DNA of 64,000 nucleotides from Rhodanobacter glycinis (GTDB taxonomy: Bacteria > Pseudomonadota > Gammaproteobacteria > Xanthomonadales > Rhodanobacteraceae): the NCBI RefSeq assembly GCF_006438785.1, contig NZ_RCZB01000002.1, positions 248,001 to 312,000 on the forward strand, written 5' to 3'. Numbering within the stretch: the first letter of the stretch is position 1; each line of letters begins with the position of its first letter. A model generated the notes under the pieces. It searched no databases, was not told where the DNA came from, and saw nothing but the letters and a program-made list of their open reading frames with translations. Positions 1-7,399 of this stretch are shown here, piece by piece. A program made the translations under genes and the position numbers.

Positions 1-1
1 G

Positions 2-250
2 ACCACCGACGCGTTCTTCGGCACGCCCTGGCTGGAGGAACTGCACGAGCTGCTGGCCTACGGCGTGCTGGGGCTGGTCGTCGTGCACGTGCTGGCGGCG
101 GTGGGCGAGAGCGTCCACTACCGCGAGAACCTGGTCGCTGCGATGATCCACGGCCGCAAGCGCGCGCTGGGGCAGGATGCCGCAGCCGGCGGAAAATCAC
201 CGCGACTTGCGGCAAGTCAAGTGAGCCGTCCAATCACGCGACAAGAATGA
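2..250 (+). CDS. Cytochrome b561-type membrane protein, C-terminal part
   Basis: The frame is open from the window edge and ends with TGA, so only the last 82 residues or so are visible. A conserved end is readable: an ELHELLAYGVLG segment, a membrane helix, GESVHYRENLVAAMIHGRKR, and a low-complexity tail. This pattern is typical of the last helix of cytochrome b561 / Ni,Fe-hydrogenase-type b cytochromes, where the helical histidines (here in the LHELL and VVHV segments) ligate haem. The protein would pass electrons in the inner membrane. It ends 4 nt before the response regulator, so the three genes may be co-transcribed. The family call rests on the C-terminus only. Confidence 0.7.
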   Translation, partial: TTDAFFGTPWLEELHELLAYGVLGLVVVHVLAAVGESVHYRENLVAAMIHGRKRALGQDAAAGGKSPRLAASQVSRPITRQE

Positions 251-254
251 GGCC

Positions 255-929
255 ATGCGCATCCTGCTAGCCGAAGACGATCGGGCACTGGGGCAGGCGC
301 TGGCCGACGGCCTGCGCCAGCTCGGCTATGCGGTGGACTGGATCACCGACGGCAGCCAGGCCGCCGCCGCGCTGGCCGACACCAGCTACGCCGCCGCCGT
401 GCTGGATTGGAATCTGCCGCGCAGCAGCGGGCCGGCGATCATCGCCGGCATGCGCCGGCGCCGCGACGCCACCCCGGTGTTGCTGCTGACCGCCCGCGAC
501 GAGCTCGCCGACCGGGTCGCCGGGCTGGATGCCGGCGCCGACGATTACGTGGTCAAGCCGGTGCATCTGGACGAACTGGCCGCCCGCCTGCGCGCGCTGC
601 TGCGCCGCGCCGCCGGCCAGATCGAGCCGGCGATCCGCGTGGCTGGACTCGAAGTCACCCCGGCCGCGCGTGTGGCTACGCTGGAGGGCACCGCGCTGGA
701 CCTCACCGCGCGCGAGTACCAGTTGCTTGAAACCCTGGTGCGCCATCCCGGGCGTGCCTACTCGCGCGACCAGCTGGAAGAAGCCCTGTACGGGTGGGAT
801 CAGGAAGTGGCCAGCAACGCGGTGGAAGTGCACATCCACCACCTGCGCCACAAGCTCGGGCCGGGCTGGATCCGCACCTTGCGCGGCATCGGCTACGCGA
901 TCAACCGGTCCGGCGGGCCGGCCGCATGA
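255..929 (+). CDS. OmpR/PhoB-family response regulator
   Basis: The 224-residue protein has an N-terminal receiver domain and a C-terminal winged-helix DNA-binding domain, the standard length for the family. The acidic pocket is D8-D9, the phospho-acceptor is D51 (VLDWNLP), and the conserved lysine lies in VVKPV. The C-terminal half shows the trans_reg_C pattern (LTAREYQLLETLVRHPGRAYSRDQL and VEVHIHHLRHKLG). It would be phosphorylated by the histidine kinase encoded next, whose start codon overlaps its stop (ATGA). Its closest functional relatives are probably QseB/PmrA-like regulators. The signal and targets cannot be read from the sequence. Confidence 0.93.
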   Translation: MRILLAEDDRALGQALADGLRQLGYAVDWITDGSQAAAALADTSYAAAVLDWNLPRSSGPAIIAGMRRRRDATPVLLLTARDELADRVAGLDAGADDYVVKPVHLDELAARLRALLRRAAGQIEPAIRVAGLEVTPAARVATLEGTALDLTAREYQLLETLVRHPGRAYSRDQLEEALYGWDQEVASNAVEVHIHHLRHKLGPGWIRTLRGIGYAINRSGGPAA

Positions 930-2305
930 TCCGCCCCTCGCTTAACCGGCGGCTGGTGCTGCGGCTGGTGGCCGGCATCGTGCTGGTGTGGTGTGCCGCC
1001 GGCGGCTGGCTGGCCTGGCGCAGCCTGCACGAGGTCGACGAGATCTTCGACCAGATGCTCGTGCGCACCGCCGCCAGCGTGTTCGCGGTGATGCCGGACA
1101 CGGCGGCACGCGTCGGTGCGGTACGCCTGCCGGACAAGAAGCTGGTCGGCTCGGACGCCACCGCCCAGCGACCGGCCATCGTGCTGCGCGATGCCCGCGG
1201 CGAACTGCTGGTCGAAAGCGCCGAGTTGCCAGTGCTGCGCTTCGATCCGGGCGACGCGCACTTCCATTCGGTCACCCACGAAGGACGGCGCTGGCGGGTA
1301 TTCCAGCGCTGGGACGCGCGGCACCAGTACTGGATCCAGGTCGGCGCGCCGCTGGACGAGCGCGACGAGTTGATGCGCAAGCTGCTGGCGCCGGCGCTGC
1401 TGGCCCTGCTGGCGCTGCTGGTGCTGGTGCCGCCGACGGTGTTCGCCGGCTTGCGCAGCGGTTTGAAGCCGCTGCGCCGGCTGACCCGCAGCCTGTCCGC
1501 CGGCGCCAGCCCGATGGCCGCCTCGCTCAACGACGAACGCGTGCCGGTCGAGCTGGCGCCGTTCACCGAAGCGATCGACCGGCTGGTCGATCGCCTCAAG
1601 CTCAGCCTGGAGCATGAGCGCCGCTTCACCGCCGACGCTGCCCACGAACTGCGCCATCCGCTGGCGGCGCTGCGGCTGGAGCTGGACCTTGCCGGGCGCG
1701 GGGACGATGCGGCCGCCCGCGCGCTGCATCTGCAGCGATCGCAGGAGGCGCTCGACCGCATGCAGCGACTGGTGACCCAGTTGCTGCTGCTGGCGCGCGT
1801 CGAGAAACTGACTGAGCTTGACGACGCTGGTCCGTTGCGCCTGGCGAGCGTGGCCGAAGCCGCGCTGCGCGACGCCAGCGAGCATGCGGCGGCGCGCTCC
1901 ATCGAGCTGTCGCTGGACCACGACGGCAACGACTTCGTGCTGGGCAGCCGCGGCCTGCTCGGCATCCTGGTGCAGAACCTGCTCGACAACGCCTTGCGTC
2001 ACGTGCCCGACCACGGCCAGGTGAACGTGCGCGTCGGTGGTCATGCCGACGGTGTCACGCTCGAGGTGGATGACGACGGTGCCGGCTTCGCGTCCACCGA
2101 TGCCGCGCGGCTGGGCGAACGCTTCCACCGTCCCGAAGGCAGCGTGGGTGAGGGCAGCGGGCTGGGCCTGTCGATCGCGCAGGCGATCGCCAGCCTGCAT
2201 CACGGCCGGCTCGCCTTCGGTCGCTCCGCTCTGGGCGGTGCGCGGGTTAGTCTGAGCCTTCCACGCGTGGCGGGCGCCGCGCCGCATGTACCCGGATATG
2301 TCTGA
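926..2305 (+). CDS. Two-component sensor histidine kinase
   Basis: The start was placed at ATG 926, which overlaps the stop of the regulator gene; this gives 459 residues. There is an N-terminal membrane helix (residues about 10-30), a periplasmic sensor region, a second run of hydrophobic residues near 155-175 and a HAMP-like linker. The dimerisation box is AHELRHPLAALRLELD with phospho-acceptor H240; the usual T after the arginine is replaced by H. The ATPase domain shows the N box (LVQNLLDNALRH), G1 (DDDGAGF) and G2 (GEGSGLGLSIAQ). It is an inner-membrane protein that should phosphorylate D51 of the upstream regulator. The ligand is unknown. Confidence 0.92.
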   Translation: MIRPSLNRRLVLRLVAGIVLVWCAAGGWLAWRSLHEVDEIFDQMLVRTAASVFAVMPDTAARVGAVRLPDKKLVGSDATAQRPAIVLRDARGELLVESAELPVLRFDPGDAHFHSVTHEGRRWRVFQRWDARHQYWIQVGAPLDERDELMRKLLAPALLALLALLVLVPPTVFAGLRSGLKPLRRLTRSLSAGASPMAASLNDERVPVELAPFTEAIDRLVDRLKLSLEHERRFTADAAHELRHPLAALRLELDLAGRGDDAAARALHLQRSQEALDRMQRLVTQLLLLARVEKLTELDDAGPLRLASVAEAALRDASEHAAARSIELSLDHDGNDFVLGSRGLLGILVQNLLDNALRHVPDHGQVNVRVGGHADGVTLEVDDDGAGFASTDAARLGERFHRPEGSVGEGSGLGLSIAQAIASLHHGRLAFGRSALGGARVSLSLPRVAGAAPHVPGYV

Positions 2306-2341
2306 GCCACCGGGCTCCCATGGATGTCCGCGGAGAATCCC

Positions 2342-2764
2342 ATGACCGAAACCACCCGCAAGCTGAGCTTCCAGGTCAGCGCACGTCGAACCGACGCCCA
2401 CGGCAGCGTCGCCCGCTGCAAGGATGCCGAACTGTCGCTGGATACCGACCTGGCCGGCCGCATGGATGCGTTCAACCCCGCCGAACTGCTGCTGGCCGCC
2501 TTGTCGGCCTGCATGATCAAGGGCATCGAGCGCGTCACGCCGATCCTGAAGTTCCAACTGCGCGGGGTCGAGGTGCGCGTGCATGGCGTGCGCCAGGACG
2601 TGCCGCCGCGCCTGGAATCGATTGACTACGAGATCCTGGTCGACAGCGACGAGAGCGAGCAGCGACTGGCCCTACTGCACGACAACGTGCGCAAGTACGG
2701 CACGGTGTTCAACACGGTCGCGCCAGGCACCCGCCTTTCCGGCGTGCTGCGGCGGGCGGGTTGA
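2342..2764 (+). CDS. OsmC-family protein lacking the second cysteine
   Basis: The 140-residue protein has the OsmC/Ohr fold pattern (FNPAELLLAALSACMIKGIERV, then a C-terminal RLALLHDNVRKYGTVFNTV). Proteins of this family usually reduce organic hydroperoxides with two cysteines, one in the SACM helix and one in a CPV-like motif. Here the first cysteine is present, but the second is replaced in YGTVFNTV, so classical peroxidase chemistry is doubtful. ATG 2342 was preferred over ATG 2324 because a GGAG sequence lies about 6 nt upstream of it. It is converging with the P-type ATPase gene and may stand alone. A second, two-cysteine OsmC protein lies at 30062. Confidence 0.82.
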   Translation: MTETTRKLSFQVSARRTDAHGSVARCKDAELSLDTDLAGRMDAFNPAELLLAALSACMIKGIERVTPILKFQLRGVEVRVHGVRQDVPPRLESIDYEILVDSDESEQRLALLHDNVRKYGTVFNTVAPGTRLSGVLRRAG

Positions 2765-2766
2765 AG

Positions 2767-2782
2767 CACGGCCAAGGCCGTG
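2767..2782. terminator. Short hairpin between convergent genes
   Basis: CACGGCC and GGCCGTG form a 7-bp inverted repeat separated by only two bases, 3 nt after the osmC stop. It sits between two converging genes. There is no T run on either side, so an intrinsic terminator is only possible. Confidence 0.3.
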
Positions 2783-2846
2783 GGCTCGTTGCGCGATGGG
2801 CGCAATCGCCTCCACTGCGCGCGGCACTTCGGCGTGCGCGGTCGCA

Positions 2847-5378
2847 TCAGCGTGCTGCCGCCTCGCGCAGGCCGCAGTGCGTCATGCGGCGCAGGAGTTC
2901 CAGCCACGCCATGGCAGCGGCCAGCATCCCGGCAATGGCAAGCAGCATGAACACGCCTGGCACCGCCAGCCCCATCACATTGCGAAAGAAAGGTACCCCG
3001 ACCACGACTGCCAGCATCAGTGCCACGCCGCCGAACATCCGCCACAGCCAGGGGTTTTTCGCTGCGGTGCGGGCCAGTGCATGGTGGGACAGGTCGCGGT
3101 TGGCCAGGGTCAGCAGGAACAGGCCGATCACCAGGGCGATGAACACGGCGCTGCGGCCTTGCGCAGCGTCGAGGCCTCGGCCGAGCAGCAGGCCGTAACC
3201 GCAGAGCAGGATGCCGGCGAAGCCGAGTCCCTGGATCACCGCGTAGTGCAGGTTGGCGGCGGCGAACGGGGAGTCCGACGGGGCGCGCGGCGGCCGCCGC
3301 ATGATGTCGTCGGCAGCGGGCTCCGCCTCGAACACCACCGAGCAGGCCGGATCGATCAGCAGCTCCAGCAGCACGATGTGTACCGGCATCAGCAGCACCG
3401 GCCAGTGCAGCAGGGCGGGCACCAGCGCCAGCGCGATGATCGGCACGTGCACGGCGAACACGAAGCCGGTGGCCTTGGTGATGTTGTCGTAGATGCGCCG
3501 GCCCTGGCGGATCGCCGCCACGATGCTGGCGAAGCTGTCGTCCAGCAAGACCAGGGCGGCCGCCTCGCGCGCCACGTCGGTGCCGCGTTCGCCCATCGCG
3601 ATGCCGACGTCCGCGGCCTTCAGCGCGGGTGCGTCGTTGACGCCGTCGCCGGTCATCGCCACCACCTCGCCACCGTCGCGCAGCAACTGCACCAGCCGCA
3701 GCTTCTGCTCGGGCTTCAGTCGCGCGCACAGGTCCACTTGATGCAGGCGCAGGCGCAACGCGTCGTCGTCGAGGGCGTCGATCTCCGGGCCGGTGATCAC
3801 CTCGGCGCGTTCGCTCAGCCCGACCTGGCGGGCGATCGCGCGCGCGGTGACCGGGTGGTCGCCGGTCAGCATGATGATGCGCACCCCCGCGCTGCGGCAC
3901 TCGGCGATCGCGGCGGGTACCTCCGGGCGTGGCGGGTCGATCAACCCCACCAGGCCCAGGAAGCGGAACGTGAAGTCATGCTGGCTCTGCGGCCACGCGT
4001 CACCCTGCCACTCGCCGCGCGCCACGCCCAGCACACGCAGGCCACGCGCGGCCATGGCCTCGACCTGGCGCAGGATCACTGCCGCGTCGGGCGCCGCCAG
4101 GTGGCACAGGTCGATCACCGCCTCGGGTGCACCCTTGGTCGCCAGCAGGTGTTGCGTACGCACCTCGCCGCGGAACACGCGGGTCATCGCCAGGATGTCC
4201 GGTGACAGGCCGTACTCGATTTCCGACGACCACTGCGCATGCACGTGCTCGGTGTCGGTGAGCCAGTGCAGCCCGAAGCGGCTGATCGCCTTTTCCATCG
4301 GGTCGAACGGATCCGGCGGCGTCGCCAGCATGGCGAACTCGACCAGTTCGTGGAACGGCTCGGGCAGCTCGCTCGCGCCGGCGTCGCAAAAGTCCGCATC
4401 GGCCAGCCCCAGTTCGGCCACCTGCATGCGGTTCTGGGTCAGCGTGCCGGTCTTGTCCACGGCCAGCACCGAGATCGCGCCGAGTGTCTCCACCGCCGGC
4501 ACGCGCCGGGTCAGCACCTTGTGCTTCGAGATGCGCCAGGCGCCCAATGCCAGGAACACCGTCAGCACCACCGGGATCTCCTCGGGCAGGATCGCCATGG
4601 TCAGCGCCACGCCCGACAACACGCTTTCGATGAAGGTATGGCCGTCCCACAGCCAGCTGAGCAGGCAATAGGCGATGGCCAGCAGCAGGCCGGCGATAGC
4701 CAGGTTGCGTACCAGTCGGCGGGACGCCTGCTGCAGGCGGGATATCGGCTCGGTGGTTCGGGCCAGTGCCTGGCCTATGCGTCCCACCGCGGTGGCGGTG
4801 GCGATGGCGCTTACTTCGGCAACACCCACGCCGCGGGTCACCACGGTGCTGGCGAACAGCTGGCCGCCGGTCTCGCCCGGCGACTTGGTGAGCGGAACCG
4901 ACTCGCCGGTCAGCAGCGATTCGTCGACGTCCAGATCGCCCTCGCGCAAGACGGCATCGGCAGCGACACGATCGCCTTCATGCAGCACCAGCACGTCGCC
5001 GCACACCACCTCGCGTCCGGGGATGCGGATCTCCTGCCCCGCGCGAATCACCAGCGCACGCGGCGCGGACAACTCGCGCAGCGACTCCAGCGCGCGCTGC
5101 GTCTTGCGCTCCTGCACCAGGGTGATGCCGATGATCACGAAGACCGACGCGAGCAGGAAGGTCGCCTCGGCCCGATCGCCCAGCGCCAGATACAGACCGC
5201 CCGCCACCAGCAGCATCAGGAACATCGGCTCGGTGAGCACGCTGATGGCAATGGCCAGGATCGGCTTGGGCGTGCTGCCCGGCAGCAGGTTGGGACCCTC
5301 GGCGGCCAGCCGGCGCGCGGCCTCGGCCGGATCCAGCCCGGTCAGGCTGGCGGGTTGGGGCGGTCTCACGGTACTCAT
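2847..5378 (-). CDS. P2-like cation-transporting P-type ATPase
   Basis: The start at 5378 follows a GGAGA site; the protein has 843 residues. Order of parts: N-terminal cation-ATPase domain, TGES actuator motif (157-160), membrane helix 4 with PEEIP, phosphorylated D308 in DKTGTLT, nucleotide domain, hinge TGDGVNDAP near residue 576, then a C-terminal set of membrane helices. There is no CPx motif and no N-terminal metal-binding domain, so it is not a Cu/Zn/Cd exporter. The layout is that of Ca2+/Mg2+-type (P2/P3-like) pumps. PEEIP replaces the PEGLP of well-studied Ca2+ pumps, so the ion is uncertain. It is last in a minus-strand series with two stress proteins and an SDR, headed by an FNR-like site at 7260. 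Confidence 0.88.
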   Translation of the reverse strand: MSTVRPPQPASLTGLDPAEAARRLAAEGPNLLPGSTPKPILAIAISVLTEPMFLMLLVAGGLYLALGDRAEATFLLASVFVIIGITLVQERKTQRALESLRELSAPRALVIRAGQEIRIPGREVVCGDVLVLHEGDRVAADAVLREGDLDVDESLLTGESVPLTKSPGETGGQLFASTVVTRGVGVAEVSAIATATAVGRIGQALARTTEPISRLQQASRRLVRNLAIAGLLLAIAYCLLSWLWDGHTFIESVLSGVALTMAILPEEIPVVLTVFLALGAWRISKHKVLTRRVPAVETLGAISVLAVDKTGTLTQNRMQVAELGLADADFCDAGASELPEPFHELVEFAMLATPPDPFDPMEKAISRFGLHWLTDTEHVHAQWSSEIEYGLSPDILAMTRVFRGEVRTQHLLATKGAPEAVIDLCHLAAPDAAVILRQVEAMAARGLRVLGVARGEWQGDAWPQSQHDFTFRFLGLVGLIDPPRPEVPAAIAECRSAGVRIIMLTGDHPVTARAIARQVGLSERAEVITGPEIDALDDDALRLRLHQVDLCARLKPEQKLRLVQLLRDGGEVVAMTGDGVNDAPALKAADVGIAMGERGTDVAREAAALVLLDDSFASIVAAIRQGRRIYDNITKATGFVFAVHVPIIALALVPALLHWPVLLMPVHIVLLELLIDPACSVVFEAEPAADDIMRRPPRAPSDSPFAAANLHYAVIQGLGFAGILLCGYGLLLGRGLDAAQGRSAVFIALVIGLFLLTLANRDLSHHALARTAAKNPWLWRMFGGVALMLAVVVGVPFFRNVMGLAVPGVFMLLAIAGMLAAAMAWLELLRRMTHCGLREAAAR

Positions 5379-5480
5379 GCGATCTCCTGGCGTGCGCTGT
5401 TGCCGTCCACGGAAAGCGGCCGACGATTGCTCACCGGGCCGCGGCCGGGTATGGCGCATTGACCGCAACTACCGTGTCCT

Positions 5481-5918
5481 TCAACGACAGACCAGCACCG
5501 GAACATCGGCCAGCAGCAGTGTCTTCTGCGTCACGCTGCCCAGCAGCAGCTTCTCGATGCCGCGCCAGCCATGCGTGGCCATCACGATCACGTCGCAGTG
5601 GTACTTCGAGACAGCGGCGGCAATCGCGCATTCGGGGCGACTGTCGATCTCGTGACTCCCCACGCAGGCAACCCCGGCGTCCTCTGCGCGCCGCTGCACT
5701 TCGGCCAGCACGCGTTCGGCGCTGGCCACGGCGCGCTCGATGTACATCGTCTCGTTGGCCTGGGCGATCGCCGCGAAATACGTCACCGCCGGAAACGGTG
5801 GCAACACGTGCAGCGCATGGATGCGGGCACCCAGTGAGGCAGCCAGCGCGATGCCGAGGTCGACCGCGTGCAGTGATAGTTCGGATCCGTCGACGGGCAG
5901 CAGGATGTGCTTGAACAT
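5481..5918 (-). CDS. Universal stress protein A family (copy 1)
   Basis: The 145-residue single-domain UspA protein starts MFKHILLPVDGSELS and ends with the ATP-binding pattern VIVMATHGWRGIEKLLLGSVTQK. The G-2x-G-9x-G(S/T) nucleotide loop is recognisable in its usual variant. It lies between the P-type ATPase and a second UspA protein of the same length that matches it along the whole sequence, so the two probably arose by tandem duplication. In pseudomonads such proteins support anaerobic survival under Anr control; the same role is inferred here because the gene set is preceded by an FNR-like site. Confidence 0.92.
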   Translation of the reverse strand: MFKHILLPVDGSELSLHAVDLGIALAASLGARIHALHVLPPFPAVTYFAAIAQANETMYIERAVASAERVLAEVQRRAEDAGVACVGSHEIDSRPECAIAAAVSKYHCDVIVMATHGWRGIEKLLLGSVTQKTLLLADVPVLVCR

Positions 5919-5977
5919 GGGTGTCTCCTAGGTTACGTCGCTACGTTCGAGCGCCGCGGATACCGGTGGGCGCCGGC

Positions 5978-6415
5978 TCAACGGCAGACCAGCACGGGGA
6001 TCTCGCTTTCCAGCAGCACCTTGTGCACCTCGCTGCCCAGCAGCAGCCGGGTGAAGCCGCGCCAGCCGTGCGTTGCCATCACTACCAGATCGCAATGCTG
6101 CTCGCTCGCGGCGCGGATGATCGCCTCGTGCGGGCGATCGTCGAACACGTATTCGGTGGAACATTCCATTCCGGCTGCCTCGGCCATGCGCCGCACCTCG
6201 GCAAGGTATTGCTCGGCGCGCACGGTGGCGTCCTGGGTGTAGGTGATCTCGGTGGCTGCCAGCATCTCGGCCATGTAGGCAATGGTGTGATACGGCGCAA
6301 TCACATGCAGGGCGTACACCCGTGCGCCGCAGGTCCTGGCCAACTCGATGCCGAGCTTTGCCGCGCGCAGCGACAGATCGGAGCCATCAGTAGGCAGAAG
6401 GATGTGCTTGAACAT
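5978..6415 (-). CDS. Universal stress protein A family (copy 2)
   Basis: The 145-residue UspA-domain protein begins MFKHILLPTDGSDLS and has the C-terminal nucleotide-binding segment VVMATHGWRGFTRLLLGSEVHK. It is collinear with the downstream copy: same length, same start, same VLVCR end. The gap to the next copy is 59 nt and the gap to the SDR gene upstream is 27 nt, so one transcript from the promoter near 7225 could carry all four genes. The biochemical role of these ATP-binding stress proteins is not well defined, and none is claimed here. Confidence 0.92.
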   Translation of the reverse strand: MFKHILLPTDGSDLSLRAAKLGIELARTCGARVYALHVIAPYHTIAYMAEMLAATEITYTQDATVRAEQYLAEVRRMAEAAGMECSTEYVFDDRPHEAIIRAASEQHCDLVVMATHGWRGFTRLLLGSEVHKVLLESEIPVLVCR

Positions 6416-6442
6416 GGCTGGTTCCTCGACAGGGATGAATAT

Positions 6443-7204
6443 TCAGCGGCAGGTGTAGCCGCCATCGATGACCAGCTCGCTGCCGGTCATGAACTTTGAC
6501 TCGTCCGAGGCGAGGTAGACCACGCCCCAGGCGATGTCGTCCGGTTCGCCCATGTGGCCGAGCGGATGCAGCGCGCCGACTTCGCGCCGGTGCTGCTGCG
6601 CGTCGCCACCCATCGCGGCGAGGTGCTGTTCCACCAGCGGCGTCCAGATGAAGCCGGGGTGGATCGAGTTGACCCGGATGCGGTCGGCTGCATAGATCAG
6701 CGCGTCGGTCTTGCTCATCAGCCGCACCGCGCCCTTGGACGCATGGTAGGGCGGCAGATCCGGCGCGCCGACCAGACCGTAGATCGACGACAGGTTGATG
6801 ATGCTGCCGCCGCCGGCCGCGCGCAGCGGCGCGATCGCATGCTTGGTGCAGAAGAACACGCCCTTCACGTTGACCGCCTGCACCCGGTCCCACTCGGCTT
6901 CGGTGAGCTCGTGCGTGGGCTTGTTCGCCCCGGCGATGCCGGCGTTGTTGACCAGGACGTCCAGCCGTCCAAATGCCGCCACGGTACTGGCGATCGCAGC
7001 CGCCACTTCGGCCTCCGCCGACACGTCGGCGTGGAAGTAGCGGGCGTTGTCGCCAAGCTGCGCGGCCAGCTTCCGGCCGATGTCGTCGTGCAGGTCGACG
7101 ATGGCTACCTGCGCGCCGGACTCGATCATGCGCGCGACGCAGGCGGCTCCGATGCCCACCGCGCCGCCGGTCACCAGTGCCACCTTGCCACTCAGCCTGC
7201 CCAT
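6443..7204 (-). CDS. Short-chain dehydrogenase/reductase
   Basis: The start at 7204 follows GGGAGA; the protein has 253 residues, normal for a classical SDR. The NAD(P)-binding loop is TGGAVGIG (12-19), the NNAG motif is present, and the catalytic triad is the Ser in NLSSIYG with Y153 and K157 (YHASK). DLHDD after the second strand suggests NAD(H) preference, because an acidic residue there binds the ribose. The C-terminus (SELVIDGGYTCR) is standard. Enzymes of this type include 3-hydroxybutyrate and glucose dehydrogenases, and the substrate cannot be chosen. It heads the USP/ATPase group, and its promoter region carries a perfect FNR-type palindrome. Confidence 0.88.
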   Translation of the reverse strand: MGRLSGKVALVTGGAVGIGAACVARMIESGAQVAIVDLHDDIGRKLAAQLGDNARYFHADVSAEAEVAAAIASTVAAFGRLDVLVNNAGIAGANKPTHELTEAEWDRVQAVNVKGVFFCTKHAIAPLRAAGGGSIINLSSIYGLVGAPDLPPYHASKGAVRLMSKTDALIYAADRIRVNSIHPGFIWTPLVEQHLAAMGGDAQQHRREVGALHPLGHMGEPDDIAWGVVYLASDESKFMTGSELVIDGGYTCR

Positions 7205-7259
7205 GGTCGTGTCTCCCGTGTGGATGGGTGCAGCGTGCGCGACGCGGCGCGGACCGGTG

Positions 7260-7273
7260 TTGACCGGGGTCAA
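7260..7273. promoter_or_regulatory. FNR/DNR-type site (SDR-usp-usp-ATPase)
   Basis: TTGACCGGGGTCAA matches the TTGAY-N4-RTCAA pattern. Its centre is about 62 bp upstream of the SDR start, which would put a class II start site near 7225. No good -10 is obvious there. The site could also affect nnrS on the other strand. Confidence 0.7.
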
Positions 7274-7325
7274 TTGAACGCCACGTTGCGTCGGCGAGCA
7301 GCACCGTTCTGCGCTGCCGCGGCAA

Positions 7326-7339
7326 CTGATGCAGGTCAT
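7326..7339. promoter_or_regulatory. FNR/DNR-type site (nnrS)
   Basis: CTGATGCAGGTCAT is a one-base variant of the site in front of the CopD-like gene at 47148, and the identity extends 3' of the site (see findings). Class II geometry predicts transcription from about 7374, which favours ATG 7400 as the nnrS start. Confidence 0.6.
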
Positions 7340-7399
7340 GGCCGCCACCCCCGTCAATCTGCCAACATGACGAATCGTTCTCATTCGAGCTGGCTCACC

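Noticed and set aside
893..2584. A 563-codon open frame antisense to the histidine kinase as a gene
   Set aside because: High G+C opens antisense frames; it has no ribosome site, a Gln/His/Arg-rich low-complexity translation and covers a clear kinase gene.
5459..5472. TTGACCGCAACTAC between the P-type ATPase and the first UspA gene as an FNR site
   Set aside because: Only one arm matches, and the arrangement points to a single transcript from the SDR promoter.
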